In this document: positions 25,064-32,266 of the stretch, in pieces
Layout of the letters: the number at the start of each line of letters is the position of its first letter
Position numbering within the stretch: position 1 is the first letter of the stretch
Source: Anaerolineales bacterium
GTDB lineage: Bacteria; Chloroflexota; Anaerolineae; Anaerolineales; UBA4823
Reading direction: 5' to 3'
DNA: 44,632 bases
Assembly (NCBI GenBank): GCA_020354045.1
Contig: CP070639.1
Coordinates: 1-44,632, forward strand
Notes under the pieces: generated by a model
The model's input: only the letters and a program-made list of their open reading frames with translations
What the model was told of the DNA's origin: nothing
Databases searched by the model: none
Translations under genes and position numbers: made by a program

Positions 25064-25966
25064 CTACGGTTGCTCAAACACCAGCAGCCAGGTGCCCCAG
25101 TAGCGCTCGCCTCCCTGCGCCTCACACTCGGGCGCAGATAGTCCTGAAATCGGTTGACCGCCATTTGCCAGGCGCAGCGTGTAATTTGTCAGGGGAGTCA
25201 TACTGAAATCCGCGTAGCCTAGCCCCAGCTCGGGTTTCAAGCCAGTAAAAAAGTGATCCTCTCCTGTTTCCCAGTTGACGATCACCTCTACAGCAGGAAC
25301 TGGCTGTCCAGCAGAGTCAATGGTTTGTACCTGGATCAGGGGTTCCTCTAGGTTGGGGTCGCAGAGTTGCTCCTGGTTTCTGAGCACAAAAGGTGATCCA
25401 GGCGTCGGTGTCGGGGTGCGAGTGGGCAGTGGGGTGAAGGTTGGCAGCAATGTGACCAGGGGGATGGTCGTGCTGGTTGGGTTGGGTGAGGTATCCAGCG
25501 TGATTGTCAGGCTGGGCGTGGCCTCGATACTGATGGAGATGGGAGTGGTGATCGCCTGGGTTGCTGATATAACAGCCGTGGTTGAGGCAGGGATACCGGT
25601 GTTCTGGGGGGCAGGCTCAACGGTGGGTGGTGCCTGTCCCAGGGCAACCGCTAGTGCTCCCAGCGCGCGCGCCTCCTCTACATTTCCACCGCCAGCTAGG
25701 GTGCGCTGGGCTTGCTCAGCCAGGGCGCGATACACATCCTGATCTTCTAACAGCTCAAGCCGCGCCTTGGCGCGCACCAGGTTGTCGTTCGTCTGGTATG
25801 CCAGGGCGATCAGAGCCCGGTAGCGATCTTTAAAATCTGGGCGTAAGGAAGCCGGCTTCGTATTGGTATAGCGCACTGGCTGGACCAGCCAGGCATATGC
25901 CAGGCCAATCACGGCACCGAACAACAGACCGGTTAGCAGATACCAGGGGCCACGGTTCTCTCTCAA
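25064..25966 (-). CDS. Single-pass membrane protein with Thr/Pro-rich linker
   Basis: A 300-residue protein with one N-terminal TM segment (~residues 8-28). A helical region (~35-110) is homologous to the 118-residue neighbour. A Ser/Thr/Pro-rich stretch (~112-195, ending TPLPTRTPTPTPGSP) then links it to a C-terminal ~100-residue domain that starts VLRNQEQLCDPNLEEPLIQVQTIDSAGQPVPAVEVIV; this looks like an Ig/carboxypeptidase-regulatory-type beta domain. Thr/Pro linkers of this sort are typical of exported Chloroflexota proteins. Its start overlaps the upstream gene's stop by 4 bp. Likely function is at the cell surface, unspecified. Confidence 0.78.
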   Translation of the reverse strand: MRENRGPWYLLTGLLFGAVIGLAYAWLVQPVRYTNTKPASLRPDFKDRYRALIALAYQTNDNLVRAKARLELLEDQDVYRALAEQAQRTLAGGGNVEEARALGALAVALGQAPPTVEPAPQNTGIPASTTAVISATQAITTPISISIEATPSLTITLDTSPNPTSTTIPLVTLLPTFTPLPTRTPTPTPGSPFVLRNQEQLCDPNLEEPLIQVQTIDSAGQPVPAVEVIVNWETGEDHFFTGLKPELGLGYADFSMTPLTNYTLRLANGGQPISGLSAPECEAQGGERYWGTWLLVFEQP

Positions 25967-26319
25967 GGAGCAGCATCCCCCACGGCAGGGCGATAGAGCT
26001 GCAGATCTGCCAGCAATTTACGCATTGTGGACACGTCGGCATCCGTATAGCCATGGCTCTCAGCAAATAAGATTGCCTGGTTGACACTCTCCTGAGGGGA
26101 GGCTCCTCCCAGTAGCGCAAGGCGCCGCGCCGCCAGGTCGAGATCTGCTTCGGTCGTGTAAACCTCAGACACCATTAATACATAGTCGGTTTTATAGTCA
26201 ACGCCCAGAGAATCGGGCGTGGTATTTACGTATTTGACCGGATTGAACTGCCAGCCATAAAGCAATCCTGCGATGATGCCGAGCAGAATTGCCAGGATAA
26301 AGCGGACCCAACGAGACAT
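25963..26319 (-). CDS. Single-pass membrane protein, paralogue of its downstream neighbour
   Basis: A 118-residue protein with a TM segment (~residues 5-25) and a helical domain. It parallels the first ~110 residues of the next gene product: GLLYGWQFNPVKYVNTTPDSL against GLAYAWLVQPVRYTNTKPASL, then a D-x-K-x-x-Y motif and an A-x-x-R-L-x-L-L helix. This indicates tandem duplication. It has no Shine-Dalgarno sequence; the promoter at 26329-26357 is so close that the mRNA may be leaderless. Confidence 0.75.
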   Translation of the reverse strand: MSRWVRFILAILLGIIAGLLYGWQFNPVKYVNTTPDSLGVDYKTDYVLMVSEVYTTEADLDLAARRLALLGGASPQESVNQAILFAESHGYTDADVSTMRKLLADLQLYRPAVGDAAP

Positions 26320-26328
26320 TATACGGGT

Positions 26329-26357
26329 ATTGTGCCATACTCCCGGCTGTAGGACAA
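26329..26357 (-). promoter_or_regulatory. Promoter of the paralogous membrane-protein pair
   Basis: Minus strand: TTGTCC at 26357-26352, 17-bp spacer, CACAAT at 26334-26329. The ATG at 26319 begins 9 nt after the -10, so transcription would start within 2-4 nt of the start codon. Confidence 0.5.
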
Positions 26358-26431
26358 GGTGTTCCCTTAATGAACTTTATACCGCCAGCGCAGTGAAGGA
26401 CAGCCTTTGCGAATCGTTGGTTTTGAGCACT

Positions 26432-27607
26432 TCACTGGTACGGCTTAAGAATTTCGTCGATGGCGGCCACAGTGATTTCATTCTCTTCAACTGTATTGTA
26501 AAAATAAGGGGAGATGCGCACAGCCCCTGGTCGTTTATCCACGATGATGTCTCGTTTCGCTAGCGCGCGTGTAAGCATCATTGGGTCACTGGATTCCAGG
26601 ATGGTGATCCCTGCCTGCCGATTCGGATCAGCGGGAATCCGCAGAGTGTAACCGCGTTCCTGCAGGCGTGCGACCAAGTCTTGGTTAAGCGCAGCTGTGC
26701 GTTGCCGCAGCTGCTGAGGTCCAATCTCGTTGATGATCTCCAGGCCGGCTTTGGCTGCGTAGACCGCCGCCATGGCAGGTGTGCCGGCCTCAAAACGCCG
26801 GGCATCCTGGCGAAATTCGAGCGTATACGGATCGAAGTCGAACTGGCGACGGTGCCCAAACCAGCCTGCCACTCGCGGGTTGAGTTCCGGGATCAAATCA
26901 CGGCGCACATACATGTAAGCCACACCCGGACCGCCGATGAGCCATTTCAACCCGCCGGTGAGGAGAAAGTCCACCCCTGCTTTTTTGACATCAATAGGCA
27001 CCTGCCCGGTACCCTGGTAATCATCGATCAGGCACAGTGCTCCCTTGCGGTGGGCTATGTCTGCCAGGGCTTTAACATCCTGGATGTAGCCAGTAGTGAA
27101 ATACACCCGATTGGTAGCAACCAGCGCGGTTTGTTCATCAATCGCTTGATCAAATGCCTCTAAAGGCATGCTGATCTTGTCGGGTGAAGGCAAAATGGTA
27201 AGTTCAAGGCCCTCGCTTCGTCTGGCAAGGAAGTGGTGAGTCAGGGTGGGAAAATCCAGCTCACATGCCACGACACGCTTGCGGCGGGAGAAGTCCAGGC
27301 TCGAGCTGATGGCAGCCAGCGCAGAGGAAATATTCGGGAGCACAGCCACCTCTTCTAGGCTTGCCCCAATCAGGTGGGCGAATTCCTTCCGCAAGCTGTC
27401 CACTTCTGCCAGCCAAAAACCATACCAGGCGGAAGCACCACGTTCTGTCCATAAATCGAGAAAGCGATTGACCGCCGTCCGCGAACGCCTGGACAACTGG
27501 CCGAGAGAGACCGTATTCATATAAACCGATTTCTGCAGGCCCGGAAATTCCTCGCGCCAGGCTGACCAATCAGGTTGGGCTTGCCTTAATGGCTTACTTT
27601 GTAACAT
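26432..27607 (-). CDS. Class V aminotransferase (cysteine desulfurase/kynureninase-like fold)
   Basis: A 391-residue PLP enzyme. Start region DWSAWREEFPGLQKSVYMNTVSLGQLS, PLP contacts in AVLPNISSALAAISSSL, a histidine pair in LTHHFLARRSEG, LCLIDDYQGTGQVPIDVKKAGVDFLLTGGLKWLIGGPG with the PLP-lysine in the GGLKW motif (about residue 223), and VRISPYFYNTVEENE at the end. This pattern is of class V enzymes such as IscS-like, isopenicillin epimerase or kynureninase; no Cys-desulfurase loop is obvious, so the substrate is unknown. It lies 6 bp downstream of a second class V gene. Confidence 0.82.
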   Translation of the reverse strand: MLQSKPLRQAQPDWSAWREEFPGLQKSVYMNTVSLGQLSRRSRTAVNRFLDLWTERGASAWYGFWLAEVDSLRKEFAHLIGASLEEVAVLPNISSALAAISSSLDFSRRKRVVACELDFPTLTHHFLARRSEGLELTILPSPDKISMPLEAFDQAIDEQTALVATNRVYFTTGYIQDVKALADIAHRKGALCLIDDYQGTGQVPIDVKKAGVDFLLTGGLKWLIGGPGVAYMYVRRDLIPELNPRVAGWFGHRRQFDFDPYTLEFRQDARRFEAGTPAMAAVYAAKAGLEIINEIGPQQLRQRTAALNQDLVARLQERGYTLRIPADPNRQAGITILESSDPMMLTRALAKRDIIVDKRPGAVRISPYFYNTVEENEITVAAIDEILKPYQ

Positions 27608-27613
27608 TGCAAC

Positions 27614-28741
27614 TCAGGATTTGGAAAGAATGTGCTCCAGAGCCGAGAGCAAGAGCAGCACATTCTCGGGTCGGCTGCTGAACCCCATCAACCCAATCCG
27701 CCAGATCTGGCCTTTGAGAGGACCGAATCCTCCCGCGATCTCGATGTTAAATTCATTCAGCAACCGCTGCCGGACCACCAGCTCATCTACACCCGGAGGC
27801 ACCAGTGGCGTCGTCAGCGTGGGCAGGCGGTTTTGCAGGGGCACCAGCATGGAAAGGTCTAAGGCTTCCAACCCTTCCCATAAGAGCTCGGCGTTGGTCC
27901 TGTGGCGGGCAAAGCGGGCCTGTAAGCCTTCCTCTGCTGCTAACCGCAGAGCCTCGCGCAAGGCGTAGTTCATGCTGATGGGTGCGGTATGGTGATAGGT
28001 GCGCTCCTGTCCCCAATATTTGTCCAGTAAGGTTAAATCCAGGTACCAGTTCGCCACTGGAGTCTTGCGGCTGCGCAACATCTGGCGGGCACGGTCCGAG
28101 ACGGTGAGAGGAGCCAATCCTGGTGGAGCCGAGAGGCATTTTTGTGAGCCGCTGTAGGCAATATCCACGTCCCAGGCATCAATTTCGACGGGTAGCCCTC
28201 CTAGCGATGTGACGGTGTCCAGCACAATAAGTGCACCTTGTTGGTGGGCTGCGGCTGCGATCTCAGGGATGCCTGGCTGCAGTGCCCCGGTGGACGTTTC
28301 AGCATGTACCAGGGCAACGAGTTTATACTTTTTCTTCTTCAGCGCCGACTCGATCTCAGTCGGGTCAAATACCTGCCCCCAGGGTCGTTCCAACCGGTCA
28401 ACCTGGGCACCATATAGATTTGCCATCTGGTACAGGCGTTCGCCGAAATAGCCGTTTATCGCAATCAGCACATGATCTCCTGCTTCAATAAAGTTGCACA
28501 GGGAAGTTTCCATTCCAGCGCTGCCAGTTCCTGAGACCGGAATGGTCAGCTCGTTCTCGGTTTGGAATACAAAACGCAGTAGCTGCTGTACTTCGTCCAT
28601 TAAAGCCAGAAATTGGGGGTCAAGGTGACCTACCAGGGGGGTAGCCATGGCACGCAGTACGCGCGGGGAGGCTGTGCTTGGACCGGGTCCTAATAAAATC
28701 CGTGGGGAGGGGTCTAAATCTTTGTATTGCTTTGGCTGCAT
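27614..28741 (-). CDS. Alanine/serine-glyoxylate aminotransferase family protein
   Basis: A 375-residue class V aminotransferase. It has LLGPGPSTASPRVLRAMATPLVGHLDPQF, SGTGSAGMETSLCNFI, HAETSTGALQPG, LDTVTSLGGLPVEIDAWDVDIAYSGSQKCLSAPPGLAPL with the PLP-lysine in GSQK (about residue 200), and RIGLMGFSSRPENV. This is the AGXT/SgaA group, which moves the amino group of alanine, serine or aspartate to glyoxylate or pyruvate. The ATG at 28741 has GAGGAG upstream; an in-frame TTG five codons earlier is the ribosome binding site itself. Exact substrates are not determined by sequence. Confidence 0.88.
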   Translation of the reverse strand: MQPKQYKDLDPSPRILLGPGPSTASPRVLRAMATPLVGHLDPQFLALMDEVQQLLRFVFQTENELTIPVSGTGSAGMETSLCNFIEAGDHVLIAINGYFGERLYQMANLYGAQVDRLERPWGQVFDPTEIESALKKKKYKLVALVHAETSTGALQPGIPEIAAAAHQQGALIVLDTVTSLGGLPVEIDAWDVDIAYSGSQKCLSAPPGLAPLTVSDRARQMLRSRKTPVANWYLDLTLLDKYWGQERTYHHTAPISMNYALREALRLAAEEGLQARFARHRTNAELLWEGLEALDLSMLVPLQNRLPTLTTPLVPPGVDELVVRQRLLNEFNIEIAGGFGPLKGQIWRIGLMGFSSRPENVLLLLSALEHILSKS

Positions 28742-28832
28742 ATCAATTCTCCTCAATATTCACTCCATTTGGGTGTTATATGCCTGGGGAACGCACTTTA
28801 CACATAATTAGTTTACATCAAAGGCGAAAAAA

Positions 28833-28884
28833 TACCAATATTTTGGTAAATTCGCTTGCTTCAGATGAGAAAATCCTGTACAAT
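28833..28884 (+). promoter_or_regulatory. Promoter and 16-bp dyad upstream of spoVS
   Basis: TTGCTT at 28856-28861, 17-bp spacer and TACAAT at 28879-28884. Eight bp upstream of the -35 lies TACCAATATTTTGGTA (28833-28848), a dyad with perfect 6-bp arms, in position for an activator or repressor. Confidence 0.6.
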
Positions 28885-28960
28885 TTTTATGGATTATATA
28901 TTGCCCCAGGAAAAACGCCAATCTGGCTGACGTTTCGGTGCTTTGGGGAGGAAGCAGACC

Positions 28961-29221
28961 ATGGACATCATCAAAGTTTCAGGCAGGTCGCGCACATCTG
29001 CTGTTGCAGGAGCTATTGCGGGGGTTTTTCGGGAAAATAAACATGTCGAGGTACAGGCGATAGGCGCCAGCGCCATCAACCAGGCAGTAAAAGCCATGGC
29101 GCTCGCCAAAAGCTACCTGGCAGAGGACGGCTATACCGTTGTATTTATACCCGAGTTTGTGGATGTTGAAATCGACGAGAAGGTGCGAACGGCAATAAAG
29201 TTTACAATTGAAGCGCGTTAA
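28961..29221 (+). CDS. spoVS: Stage V sporulation protein S homologue
   Basis: An 86-residue protein that is SpoVS end to end: MDIIKVSGRSRTSAVAGAIAG, EVQAIGASAINQAVKAMALAKSYL and FIPEFVDVEIDEKVRTAIKF. SpoVS is an Alba-like small protein, needed in Bacillus for coat and core development, but widespread in non-spore-formers such as Thermus and Chloroflexota, where its role is unclear. The ATG at 28961 follows GGGGAGGAAG at good spacing. There is a strong candidate promoter upstream. It is a single gene; no sporulation genes occur in the window. Confidence 0.93.
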   Translation: MDIIKVSGRSRTSAVAGAIAGVFRENKHVEVQAIGASAINQAVKAMALAKSYLAEDGYTVVFIPEFVDVEIDEKVRTAIKFTIEAR

Positions 29222-29429
29222 TTTCTGTCGGAATCTCGGCGTTTAGTTTTAGACAACTAGAGGGGAAGCATGAGCTAAACGAATTTGAGCGCGCTGGTTG
29301 GTTTCCTGAGTCTAGTGCATTAGCACCACTTATTTCTTGGCAGTCCAGATTATCCTGGTGAGCCCAGGATTTCTGGACAGTCCTGGGCGAATTTGATACA
29401 CTCAGCAAGGTGCTTGCCTGGAATTGCTG

Positions 29430-30380
29430 ATGAAAACCTCTGGAGTATCTCTCTTCTGTATCTGCCTGCTGTTAAACTTGGTTGCGTGTTCCACGCTGGT
29501 GGGCGAGGCAGAGTTGCTTGTTGATCAGCCTGCGGCGATAACACCTTTTACAGTCACGGCTACCACCTATGTCGCAGATCCAATGACTGCCGTTGTCAGT
29601 CCTACGGTATCAGCAACTGCATCCAGCCCGCCCGCGGCTACAAGCACATTGGAGAACCCGCTGATGCCCGATTGCCTGCTCGAAAAGGGTCAATTCGATT
29701 TTGGAAGTCTTTCCAGCGAGTTGTTACCCCAGCCGTTGGAGTACAGGGTGTATCTGCCACCCTGTTATGAGCAGAATCCTGGGCAAAGCTACCCGGTGCT
29801 GTACTTGGTGCATGGTCAGGGTTTTTATCATGATCAGTGGGATCGCCTGGGTGCGGATGAAAGTGCAGACAAACTGATCACTGCGGTTGAAATCTCTCCT
29901 TTTCTGATCGTTATGCCGGGTGATCGCTCGTGGGCGCAACCGGATGAGGATATGTTCGGTCAGGTGTTGGTTAAAGAGCTGATCCCGCACATTGATACGA
30001 TCTACCGCACGCTTACCAGTCGCAACTATCGGGCGATCGGAGGGCTTTCGCGCGGGGCTGCCTGGGCTGTTCACCTGGGCCTTTTGCACTGGCAAGAGTT
30101 TGGGGCAATTGGCGCTCATAGTTTGCCTATTTTTTTTAGCGATGCGCCGAAGATCCGCACGTGGTTGGACTCAATCCCAGCGGAATCCATGCCACGTCTC
30201 TACATGGATATTGGAGAAAAAGACCGGCCCGAAATCCTGGCCTCTGCCAAATGGTTTGAAAACCTGCTCGTTGAAGAGGGTATCTCACATGAATGGCACC
30301 TGTTTTCTGGGTATCATGAAGAATCCTATTGGCAGGCTCATGTAGAACAGTATCTGCGCTGGTATGCCAGTGAGTGGTGA
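29430..30380 (+). CDS. Lipoprotein esterase of the alpha/beta hydrolase fold (esterase D/Fes-type)
   Basis: A 316-residue secreted lipoprotein: signal peptide (~residues 1-20) ending in the lipobox LVAC with Cys20, then a Thr/Ser/Pro-rich spacer (~40-75). The hydrolase core begins VYLPPCYEQNPGQSYPVLYLVHGQG, with the nucleophile elbow GGLSRG at about residue 200 and a probable catalytic His in SGYHEESYW. The putative-esterase family acts on acyl glycerols, feruloyl or mycolyl esters; the substrate is unknown here. Start ATG 29430 is used; a TTG two codons upstream is a weaker option. Confidence 0.85.
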   Translation: MKTSGVSLFCICLLLNLVACSTLVGEAELLVDQPAAITPFTVTATTYVADPMTAVVSPTVSATASSPPAATSTLENPLMPDCLLEKGQFDFGSLSSELLPQPLEYRVYLPPCYEQNPGQSYPVLYLVHGQGFYHDQWDRLGADESADKLITAVEISPFLIVMPGDRSWAQPDEDMFGQVLVKELIPHIDTIYRTLTSRNYRAIGGLSRGAAWAVHLGLLHWQEFGAIGAHSLPIFFSDAPKIRTWLDSIPAESMPRLYMDIGEKDRPEILASAKWFENLLVEEGISHEWHLFSGYHEESYWQAHVEQYLRWYASEW

Positions 30381-30429
30381 AAACGGGCAGGTGGTTAGCC
30401 TGTGGGACTCGAGGCAGGAAACCTCCCGG

Positions 30430-30438
30430 TGATATAAT
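30430..30438 (+). promoter_or_regulatory. Extended -10 promoter of gatC, leaderless position
   Basis: TGATATAAT (30430-30438) is a perfect extended -10 (TGnTATAAT) with no -35. The gatC ATG at 30446 follows after 7 nt, exactly where RNA would begin, and there is no Shine-Dalgarno sequence. Confidence 0.6.
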
Positions 30439-30445
30439 TTTGCCG

Positions 30446-30733
30446 ATGACACTCACGCGTGAAGAAGTAGAACATATCGCCAATTTAGCCCGGCTGCAAT
30501 TGTCGGAAGAAGAATTAGCCCTTTATCGGGGACAACTTTCCGCCATCCTGGAGTATTTTTCTCAGCTTCAGGTATTGGATACAACCGAGATTCCTCCAAC
30601 TGCGAGTGTGTTGCCAGCTCGCAGTGTGCTGCGGGAGGATCGGGTTCGTCCAGGATTAAACCGGGAAGAGCTTCTGCGCAACGCACCAGAGGAAGAGGCG
30701 GGTCAAATTCGCGTTCCACCGGTATTGGATTAG
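30446..30733 (+). CDS. gatC: Asp-tRNA(Asn)/Glu-tRNA(Gln) amidotransferase subunit C
   Basis: A 95-residue subunit that holds GatA and GatB together. It has the standard MTLTREEVEHIANLARLQLSEEELALYRGQLSAILEYFSQL start and the ERDVR-like LREDRVRPGLNREELLRNAPEE end. The ATG at 30446 is the family start; codons upstream are not conserved. gatA follows after 6 bp, so the two form an operon. gatB is 7 kb away. Confidence 0.95.
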   Translation: MTLTREEVEHIANLARLQLSEEELALYRGQLSAILEYFSQLQVLDTTEIPPTASVLPARSVLREDRVRPGLNREELLRNAPEEEAGQIRVPPVLD

Positions 30734-30739
30734 AAAACA

Positions 30740-32221
30740 GTGTCGGGGCTCATCGATCTATCTTTGGTACAGGCTGTACAGGCGCTGAGAAAAGGGGATA
30801 TTTCCAGTCGCCTCCTGATTGAAGCATACCTGGAGCGTATCAACCAGTTAGATGCCAAACTGCACGCTTTTCTGGCGATTGCCCCTGAGAAGGCACTGGC
30901 ACAAGCCGAAGCAGCCGATCGCCGCTTGCAAGCCTGGCGCCGCCACCCTGAAGAACCCTTGCCTGCTTTATTGGGAATCCCTGTGGCAGTGAAAGATGTC
31001 CTGTGTGTTGCAGGAATGCCCTGTACTTGCGGTTCGCGCATTCTGGAAGAATTCTATCCTCCCTTCCATGCCACGGTAGTTGAGCGCCTGTTATCAGCCG
31101 GGGCAATCATTTTGGGGAAAACCAACACAGATGAGTTTGCCATGGGATCGTCAACAGAGAACTCAGCCTATGGTGTGACGCATAATCCCTGGGATCTCGA
31201 ACGCGTACCGGGAGGATCGAGTGGTGGCAGCGCTGCCGCAGTCGCGGCTCGTCTGGCTCTGGTGGCGTTGGGTACGGATACCGGGGGCAGTGTGCGCCAA
31301 CCAGCTTCTTTTTGTGGCGTAACTGGCATAAAACCTACTTACGGGCGTGTCTCACGCTACGGGTTGGTCGCCTACGGTTCCTCATTGGATGTTGTCGGCG
31401 TATTGGGGAGGGATGTGCAGGATGTCGCCAGTGTATTCAGCCAAATTGCCGGATATGATACTAAAGATGCCACCACCCTGGACCTGCCTGTACCTGGGAT
31501 GAATGTGGGCGAGCAGGCAGACTTATCTGGATTGCGAGTGGGAGTGCCTGAGGAGTATTTTATCCCCGGTATGCAGGCTGAGGTCGAAGAAGTTGTCCGG
31601 CAGGCTATCCACATGTTGGAAAAATTGGGTGCACAGCTCAAGCCAGTCTCCATGCCGCATACGCGTTACGCCCTGCCGGTGTATTATATCGTCGCACCTG
31701 CTGAAGCCTCCGCCAACCTCGCTCGCTATGATGGTATTCGCTATGGGCCACGCGTTCCCGCCCAGACACTGTGGGGCGTCTTCCGCCAGACGCGCGGTCA
31801 AAAGTTCGGTCCTGAAGTCAAGCGTCGGATTATGCTGGGCACTTATGCACTCTCAGCTGGTTACTATGAGGCTTATTACGGGCAGGCACAGAAAGTGCGT
31901 ACCCTGATCAAACAGGATTTTGATGCAGCCTTTAAAGATGTGGATGTGATCGCAGCACCAGTTGCCCCCACGACTGCATTTAAGATTGGAGGACATGGTG
32001 ACGATCCTCTCTCCATGTACCTGGAAGATGTGTTTACATTACCAGCGAACCTGGCTGGTGTACCGGGGCTGGCGTTTCCAGTGGGGTTTGACCAGCAGGG
32101 GCTCCCGGTGGGTATGCAGCTTATGGGTCCACACTTCCGAGAAGAGCTTCTCTTTCGAACTGCCTTTACATACCAGAGAGCCACCGAGTGGCATAAAAAC
32201 ACCCCCGAAATGGTTGCCTAG
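30740..32221 (+). CDS. gatA: Asp-tRNA(Asn)/Glu-tRNA(Gln) amidotransferase subunit A
   Basis: A 493-residue amidase that frees ammonia from glutamine for GatB. The amidase triad is intact: Lys85 (VAVKDV), Ser160 (VPGGSSGGSAAAVAA) and Ser184 (GTDTGGSVRQPAS), with the exact +75 and +24 spacing of known GatA proteins. GTG at 30740 is the start. The mischarged tRNA pathway implies that the organism lacks GlnRS, AsnRS or both. It continues to a Gly-rich gate and LSMYLEDVFTLPANLAGVPGLAFP, which is also standard. Confidence 0.97.
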   Translation: MSGLIDLSLVQAVQALRKGDISSRLLIEAYLERINQLDAKLHAFLAIAPEKALAQAEAADRRLQAWRRHPEEPLPALLGIPVAVKDVLCVAGMPCTCGSRILEEFYPPFHATVVERLLSAGAIILGKTNTDEFAMGSSTENSAYGVTHNPWDLERVPGGSSGGSAAAVAARLALVALGTDTGGSVRQPASFCGVTGIKPTYGRVSRYGLVAYGSSLDVVGVLGRDVQDVASVFSQIAGYDTKDATTLDLPVPGMNVGEQADLSGLRVGVPEEYFIPGMQAEVEEVVRQAIHMLEKLGAQLKPVSMPHTRYALPVYYIVAPAEASANLARYDGIRYGPRVPAQTLWGVFRQTRGQKFGPEVKRRIMLGTYALSAGYYEAYYGQAQKVRTLIKQDFDAAFKDVDVIAAPVAPTTAFKIGGHGDDPLSMYLEDVFTLPANLAGVPGLAFPVGFDQQGLPVGMQLMGPHFREELLFRTAFTYQRATEWHKNTPEMVA

Positions 32222-32266
32222 GCCATAATACTCTCAGCAACAACGTTTTCAATTAAGGAAATCAGT

